Origin: Spirochaetaceae bacterium | GTDB lineage: Bacteria > Spirochaetota > Spirochaetia > Treponematales > Breznakiellaceae | Reading direction: 5' to 3' | Length of the DNA: 10,502 bases | Assembly (NCBI GenBank): GCA_031267475.1 | Contig: JAIRZA010000004.1 | Location: 1-10,502, forward strand | Part shown: positions 6,232-10,502 of the stretch, piece after piece | How positions within the stretch are numbered: position 1 is the first letter of the stretch | Layout: each line of letters starts with the position of its first letter | The notes under the pieces: generated by a model | The model's database searches: none | Seen by the model: only the letters and a program-made list of their open reading frames with translations | What the model was told of the DNA's origin: nothing | Position numbers and translations under genes: made by a program

Positions 6232-7119
6232 TTAAAACCGCCTGCGTGTATGGGAGCGGCTTTGAAAAAACGCTTTTAAGGCGGAAACAGCGTCGTCCGA
6301 GGTTGAAAGCTCCAGCCGCGAGATTCCCAGCCGGCGGCAGGCTGAGGCCCATTCGGCGGTCTGTCCGTCATTCCATTCACGCCACGAGCGGCGGAAAGAC
6401 GGGAATACCGTTGGCGCTTGTATCGTTTTGCCGCTTTCAGGGTCCTCTATGGCAAGCAGCCCAAGTTTTGGGAATTCGTAGTCAAACGGATCGCTGACCT
6501 TAATCGCGATAAAATCATGCCTTCCGGCAATAGCCGTCATTTCCGCGTCCCAATTCAAACACCGGAAATCAGAGATAAGTATAACTAGACTGCGGCGTTT
6601 TAGCAAACTGCCCGCGCTGCGTATCGCAAGCGAAAGAGCGCTGCCCCGCGAGCGCGGCGCGGCGCTAAGGGCGTAGCTTATTACCGCCATCAGATGAGCG
6701 CGTCCTTTGCGCGGTTTGAATAAACGCCGCGTTTCGCTGTCAAAAATCAACGCGCCAAAACGCTGCCCCGCGTGTTCCGCGGAAAAACCGGTAAGGGCGG
6801 CGGCAAGCAGCGCCTGCTCAAACCGGTTGACCCCGCCTTTGCAGCCTGCAAACATGGACGCGGAACAATCCAGCACAACAAAAACAGTCAACTCCCGCTC
6901 CTCGCGGTACAACTTAATATACGGCTTGCCGAAACGGGCGCTCACATTACGGTCGATGAAGCGGATGTCGTCCCCTTGTTCGTAGTGGCGGACTTCCTCG
7001 AATTCAACGCCGTTTCCACGAAAAACAGAGCGAAAGCCGCCGGACAAAAGGTCTTCCGCCAACACCGGCGCCGCGAGCGGAAAAGTATTTATCCGCCGTA
7101 AAAGTTCCGCGCGTTCCAT
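6232..7119 (-). CDS. DUF58 protein with von Willebrand factor A fold
   Basis: This 295-residue protein is of the short, soluble DUF58 type that partners MoxR ATPases. The DUF58 core is FEEVRHYEQGDDIRFID followed by NVSAR (40-62). The usual reading is IDWNVSAR or similar; here Arg57 replaces the Trp. The vWA-type metal site DCSAS is at 84-88, and a later Asp in ISDF (182-185) fits the same fold. The family is thought to act with MoxR in assembling or activating other protein complexes, often at the envelope, but no activity is established. The ATG is two bases after the moxR stop, so the two form an operon. In many bacteria batA, batB and tetratricopeptide-repeat genes follow; here a repeat region follows instead. 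The C-terminal tail (SRSHTRRRF) is very basic. There is no membrane segment. Confidence 0.92.
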   Translation of the reverse strand: MERAELLRRINTFPLAAPVLAEDLLSGGFRSVFRGNGVEFEEVRHYEQGDDIRFIDRNVSARFGKPYIKLYREERELTVFVVLDCSASMFAGCKGGVNRFEQALLAAALTGFSAEHAGQRFGALIFDSETRRLFKPRKGRAHLMAVISYALSAAPRSRGSALSLAIRSAGSLLKRRSLVILISDFRCLNWDAEMTAIAGRHDFIAIKVSDPFDYEFPKLGLLAIEDPESGKTIQAPTVFPSFRRSWREWNDGQTAEWASACRRLGISRLELSTSDDAVSALKAFFQSRSHTRRRF

Positions 7120-7121
7120 GG

Positions 7122-8228
7122 CTAAGGCGCCGGCACGGACGCGAGGATGCGGGTTATAACAGCGTCCGCGTCAAGACCATCCGCTTCGGCCTCGTAAGAC
7201 AAAGAAAGCCGGTGCCTAAGCACAGGAAACGCCGCTGTTTTAACATCTTCCGGGCGTACAAATGTATTACCCGCAAAAAGCGCCTTGATTTTGGCGCAGT
7301 TATGCAGCGCGATAGAGGCGCGCGGAGACGCGCCAAAAGAAATATAGCGGTATATCCCCTCCGACTGAGCCTTTGGCATGGCAAAAGCCGCCGCGTCCGC
7401 GCCGGCATAAAACGGCTTCTTGCCTCCGCCTGCTAAAACCGAGCGTCCGGCTTTATCCCGCGCCGGGCGTGTCGCCGCAACTATCGATACAATGTAACGT
7501 TCTATCTGTTCGTCAACATGAACCCGCGCCGCCGCGGTTCGCAGCGCCGTTATGCTGTCTGTGCCGAGTACGGTTTCCATGCCGGCGGAGGTCTGAGTCC
7601 GCGCCGCCGTCTCGCATTTTTGATTCCAATCTGTCTGATTCAACCGGACGATGTTAAGTTCGTCCTCCGCGCCCGGATAATCTATCTTGAGTTTTAACAG
7701 GAAGCGGTCAAGCTGCGCTTCCGGCAGGGGGTAAGTGCCTTCATGTTCGATAGGATTTTGCGTCGCCAGCACAAAAAAAGGATCACAGAGAGGCCAAGTT
7801 TGCTCGCCGATGGTAACTTGATACTCCTCCATTGCCTCAAGCAGCGCGGATTGCACCTTTGCGGGGGCGCGGTTTATCTCGTCGGCAAGCACGATGTTTG
7901 TAAAAACAGGTCCTTTGCGCACGGAAAAAACCGATTTATCCGGCTCCCAAATCATCGTTCCTGTTAAATCCGCCGGAAGCAAGTCGGCTGTAAACTGAAT
8001 TCGTTTGAATTCGAGTCCGGTTATAGCGGCAAGGCGCTTAACGGCGAGTGTTTTGGCAAGTCCCGGAGCGCCCTCGAGCAGAATATGGCCGCCGGCAATA
8101 AGCGCCGTCAAAAGTCCGTCAAGCATATCTTCCTGTCCAACAATCCGCTGCGCCATCGCGCGCCGGTACTTGTCAACAAGGTCTTTGGCGCGTATTAAAT
8201 CGTCCGCGCTCAACGGTGTGTCCGTCAT
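7122..8228 (-). CDS. MoxR family AAA+ ATPase
   Basis: MoxR proteins are hexameric AAA+ ATPases thought to act as chaperones for the assembly of vWA-containing partners such as DUF58 and Bat proteins. From the ATG at 8228 the protein has 368 residues. It has Walker A GAPGLAKT (53-60), Walker B IVLADEINRAP (112-122), sensor 1 ATQNPIE (155-161), the arginine finger in LPEAQLDRF (168-176) and sensor 2 GASPRA (299-304). All are intact. The C-terminal domain carries a Lys-, Gly- and Ala-rich insert (about 258-292) before sensor 2 that most MoxR proteins lack. An ATG at 8333 would extend into the upstream nuclease gene and add 35 residues unlike the family, so I reject it. A TACAAT box ends six bases before the chosen ATG and there is no ribosome site, so the mRNA may be leaderless. 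DUF58 follows two bases downstream. Confidence 0.93.
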   Translation of the reverse strand: MTDTPLSADDLIRAKDLVDKYRRAMAQRIVGQEDMLDGLLTALIAGGHILLEGAPGLAKTLAVKRLAAITGLEFKRIQFTADLLPADLTGTMIWEPDKSVFSVRKGPVFTNIVLADEINRAPAKVQSALLEAMEEYQVTIGEQTWPLCDPFFVLATQNPIEHEGTYPLPEAQLDRFLLKLKIDYPGAEDELNIVRLNQTDWNQKCETAARTQTSAGMETVLGTDSITALRTAAARVHVDEQIERYIVSIVAATRPARDKAGRSVLAGGGKKPFYAGADAAAFAMPKAQSEGIYRYISFGASPRASIALHNCAKIKALFAGNTFVRPEDVKTAAFPVLRHRLSLSYEAEADGLDADAVITRILASVPAP

Positions 8229-8234
8229 GCCGTT

Positions 8235-8240
8235 ATTGTA
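8235..8240 (-). promoter_or_regulatory. Candidate -10 box of the moxR-DUF58 operon
   Basis: TACAAT on the minus strand sits six bases before the ATG at 8228, in the 68-base gap after the DUF262-HNH gene. The -35 region at the proper distance (TAGCCC) is poor. If the box works, transcription starts at or next to the A of the ATG. With no Shine-Dalgarno present, this parallels the promoter before the DUF3786 gene. Confidence 0.4.
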
Positions 8241-8296
8241 CACCGCCAGACTGGTAAGGGCTATAGGGGGGCAGCCCGCGCTTGGGACATCGGCGT

Positions 8297-9394
8297 TTAC
8301 TTTTTGCCTTTTCTCCGGTTGCAATTTTTGCAAAGCATTTGTAAATTTTCCACTTGGGTTTTGCCGCCTTCAGCCCACGGAGTTATGTGGTCTCCTTCCA
8401 TACCGTTTATTTCAAAATGTTCATTACATACAGGGCAAATACCACCTTGTTTTTCATACGCCGCCCGTTTTTCGCCGTCGGTAAAGGCCCGTATATTTAA
8501 ATATTTTTCGTCTCCAGTGAGCAAGTAGAGATATATACCGGACTTTTTTCCAATGTCAGCGTCCATCATGAGTATTTTTATCTGTTTTTCCATTTCAGAA
8601 GAGTTATATTTTTCTTTGCCAAACTCATTGTAAAGCTCTCCCCATGCGATGCCTTGCATCTCTTTGCGGTATTCGGTGAAAATAACTCTTACCCAGTTGA
8701 TGACATTCTGGAAATAAAGCCACAGTTCATTGGCGTTTGCTTCATGCTGATTTTTTGACATATAGTCTTCAATTTTTCCGCCGCTGATCCAGTCAAGGGC
8801 GGTTTTCAAAAAATTCTGTCTAATCGGCGACCCATCAACATAATCTTTTCCAATCTGGTAAGCGGCGCAGCCGGGCTTGCTGAAATACCGTTTGGCATCG
8901 GTAAGCCATGTTCCGGTATACACGGCATTACGCAATTCCTGTTCCAATAACTTTTCTCCGGCTATGTTGATGATGCGGAACCAGTCCAGTTTTTCGCTGT
9001 CTGTCCCTTCGCAAAAATATACCATAAGTCTGTAGTTTAAGATTTGTTCCTGCTGGTCGCCGGTTAAATTATCCCACTTCATTGCGTTTATGCCAAAATC
9101 CCCGTTGACATACTGGCATATTGAAATTGTTCGCTGTTGTCCGTCAAGGACTTCGTACGAAGCATTTGCTTCGTCAGTGTCGCCGTTTTTTACCCAATAC
9201 ATGACGTTCAAGGGAAAGTTTTTACGGACTGTTTCAATAACAGCGTCCCGCTGTTTGCCATTATAGACAAATTCCCGCTGGTATTTCGGGCGGATGTTCA
9301 GTCTTCCGCCGTAACCGGACACACCTTCTTCCTGATTATCAACATATTCTTTCACGAGGTCTTTTATCAAAATTTCATGGAGTTCAATTTTCAT
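8297..9394 (-). CDS. DUF262 (GmrSD/SspE-like) protein with C-terminal HNH nuclease domain
   Basis: This 365-residue protein combines two domains. The N-terminal DUF262 domain has PKYQREFVYNGKQRDAVIE (36-54), PLNVMYWV (61-68) and the signature DGQQRTIS (84-91). In related proteins (GmrS, SspE, BrxU) this domain binds or hydrolyses nucleotides and senses modified DNA. A helical middle follows (about 130-290). The C-terminal HNH domain has zinc pairs Cys320/Cys323 and Cys355/Cys358, the catalytic DHI (335-337), Asn350 and CKNCN (355-359), and should be an active metal-dependent DNase. The ATG at 9394 follows AAGGA by a few bases and lies 11 bases inside the methyltransferase gene, so the two proteins are made together, methylase first. 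GC is lower than in the core genes, which suggests horizontal acquisition. It is probably the nuclease of a restriction or defence module. GmrSD itself is type IV, so cleavage of unmodified versus modified DNA is open. Confidence 0.88.
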   Translation of the reverse strand: MKIELHEILIKDLVKEYVDNQEEGVSGYGGRLNIRPKYQREFVYNGKQRDAVIETVRKNFPLNVMYWVKNGDTDEANASYEVLDGQQRTISICQYVNGDFGINAMKWDNLTGDQQEQILNYRLMVYFCEGTDSEKLDWFRIINIAGEKLLEQELRNAVYTGTWLTDAKRYFSKPGCAAYQIGKDYVDGSPIRQNFLKTALDWISGGKIEDYMSKNQHEANANELWLYFQNVINWVRVIFTEYRKEMQGIAWGELYNEFGKEKYNSSEMEKQIKILMMDADIGKKSGIYLYLLTGDEKYLNIRAFTDGEKRAAYEKQGGICPVCNEHFEINGMEGDHITPWAEGGKTQVENLQMLCKNCNRRKGKK

Positions 9395-10373
9395 TTTGTT
9401 TCCTTTTTATCAAAATGCGGACATATTTTCTTTTACCTTTTACCTCTGAAAAACAGTTGTTTGTAAAAGGAATACCGAGCATATCACCATGATTTGTAAT
9501 ACCAATGATTTCAAATTGCGCAGGGTTGTATTTATCTAAAAACGTTATGGGAACGCCCATCACACCGCCATAGTCCTGCGGAATTTCAGAAACTTTGCTT
9601 ATTTCTATAGCGTCAAAATTGTCATATTTGGGGAATTCTTTTTCATTATAATTTTTGTAAAGGATAATTTCCTCATGCCGTTTTTTATTGTCAATGTTGG
9701 TAAACCAGCACGCGCTGCCGATCCAGCCCATCACAACACCGTTAACAATCTTCGTTGTTTTTGTATACCCCTTGGGGACATTAAAACACATTCCAGACGG
9801 GTTTATACCAAGCCATAATTCATTTTCTTTAATGAATGTAAAAACATCTTTGTAGGTAATAGCATTTTGATTTCCAATTATTAAAAACTTTTTTTCATAT
9901 TTTATTAACTGCGCCACATATTCCCGGAATAAACTGAACGGCGGATTGGTGCAGACAATATCCGCCTGCTTCAACAACTCTATGCTCTCTGGAGAGCGGA
10001 AATCGCCGTCCCCTGTCAAAACGCCCCACTCGTTTTGTTTTATAAACGCATCGTAGTCCGTAATTACATCATTGGCGCGGTCAGTCCCGTCGTAGATGCA
10101 ATACACGGCCTGCTCGTCGAGGTTTTGGCTGAATAAATCCGGGTTTAGGTTTTTATAACAGGTTGCGATAAGGCGTTTAAGACCGAGGCTGTGGAAACTT
10201 GAATAGAAGAAGTAGAAAAATTTGCTCACCCGCGGGTCGTCGCAGTTGCAGAGGATGACTTTCCCTCTGAAATGCTTCCTGTAATACTTCAACTCTTTTT
10301 CTATGTCTGAAAGCTGGGTGTAAAACTCATCATTCTTCACCCGTTTCGCGTTATGCAGGTCTTTATTCGCCAT
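9384..10373 (-). CDS. EcoRI-family adenine-specific DNA methyltransferase
   Basis: This 329-residue enzyme closely resembles M.EcoRI (326 residues) as I remember it. Shared features are the N-terminal DEFYTQ followed by ELKYYRKHF, CNCDDPRVSKFF (42-53), GDGDFRSPESIELL (121-134), the catalytic motif IV NPPF (143-146) within TNPPFSLFREY, KKFLIIGNQNAITYKDVF (161-178) and GVMGVPITFLDKYNP (270-284). M.EcoRI methylates the second adenine of GAATTC using S-adenosylmethionine. The same target is likely but unproven here, because the region between 185 and 245, which differs more, may set specificity. The ATG at 10373 has AGGGGG seven bases upstream. The stop lies 11 bases inside the DUF262-HNH gene; no R.EcoRI-like gene follows in that position. 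GC is lower than in the core genes. It should protect host DNA from the neighbouring nuclease, or supply the mark that nuclease reads. Confidence 0.9.
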   Translation of the reverse strand: MANKDLHNAKRVKNDEFYTQLSDIEKELKYYRKHFRGKVILCNCDDPRVSKFFYFFYSSFHSLGLKRLIATCYKNLNPDLFSQNLDEQAVYCIYDGTDRANDVITDYDAFIKQNEWGVLTGDGDFRSPESIELLKQADIVCTNPPFSLFREYVAQLIKYEKKFLIIGNQNAITYKDVFTFIKENELWLGINPSGMCFNVPKGYTKTTKIVNGVVMGWIGSACWFTNIDNKKRHEEIILYKNYNEKEFPKYDNFDAIEISKVSEIPQDYGGVMGVPITFLDKYNPAQFEIIGITNHGDMLGIPFTNNCFSEVKGKRKYVRILIKRKQNEN

Positions 10374-10502
10374 AACAAAACCCCCTGTAGCTTTTTACAG
10401 TATGCCGCGCTTTCAGGCTGGCGGTAAAGTCCGCGCCACAAGAGACTACACAATTCAAGCCTAATTTGATAGCATAACTTCAATGAAAAAGCGTTTTGCC
10501 TC

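Noticed and set aside
6101..6352. 83-residue minus-strand ORF across the repeat region
   Set aside because: It overlaps the end of the DUF58 gene in another frame and reads through both repeats in different frames (period 76), so it is a chance ORF.
8229..8333. Longer moxR reading frame starting at the ATG at 8333
   Set aside because: It overlaps the DUF262-HNH gene by 37 bases, adds 35 residues unlike MoxR N-termini, and the ATG at 8228 gives a normal MoxR start.
7743..8484. Plus-strand ORFs antisense to moxR and the DUF262 gene
   Set aside because: They are shadows of well-supported minus-strand genes with complete family motifs.
10461..10502. Open minus-strand frame ending in TAG at 10461, possibly the tail of a gene to the right
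   Set aside because: Only 13 codons are visible and another minus-strand frame is also open through the same bases, so neither can be supported.
10483..10502. Plus-strand ATG reading MKKRFA, possibly the start of a rightward gene with a signal peptide
   Set aside because: Six codons at the window edge and no ribosome site. In the rest of the gap 10374-10502 I see only the AGGGGG site of the methylase and no clear promoter.

Overview
This 10.5 kb bacterial window has every recognisable gene on the minus strand, so it reads right to left. The gene set and order suggest a spirochaete of the Treponema group. The order is murG, cvpA, a DNA polymerase III delta' gene, then a PAS sensor kinase of AtoS/NtrB type. 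From memory, unchecked, Treponema pallidum keeps an atoS-like kinase close to murG. The core genes look about 50-55% GC by eye, which would fit a host-associated or gut treponeme better than T. pallidum. The genus is an inference.

From right to left: (1) 10373-8297 holds an accessory pair with visibly lower GC, an EcoRI-family adenine methyltransferase overlapping by 11 bases a DUF262 (GmrSD/SspE-like) protein that ends in an HNH nuclease domain. This looks like a restriction-modification or defence module. (2) 8228-6232 is a MoxR AAA+ ATPase followed by a DUF58 von Willebrand protein, the front half of a typical moxR/bat operon. The bat genes are missing. (3) 6231-5976 is intergenic DNA with two 60-bp direct repeats (period 76) and a candidate promoter. 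(4) 5975-1119 is a tightly packed operon: DUF3786 protein, murG, cvpA, delta' subunit and sensor kinase, with overlaps or gaps of 1-8 bases. It combines late peptidoglycan precursor synthesis, an inner-membrane protein, the clamp loader and a signalling kinase. (5) A perfect GC-rich hairpin follows the kinase stop. Then come a class II (fuculose-phosphate type) aldolase with a strong ribosome site and, overlapping its stop codon as ATGA, a lipoprotein gene that runs off the left edge.

Points that deserve attention are the methyltransferase/DUF262-HNH pairing, two -10-like boxes that sit only 6-8 bases before a start codon (possible leaderless mRNAs), the repeat pair where the moxR/DUF58 operon stops, and an insertion of about 100 residues in the delta' protein, which starts at TTG.
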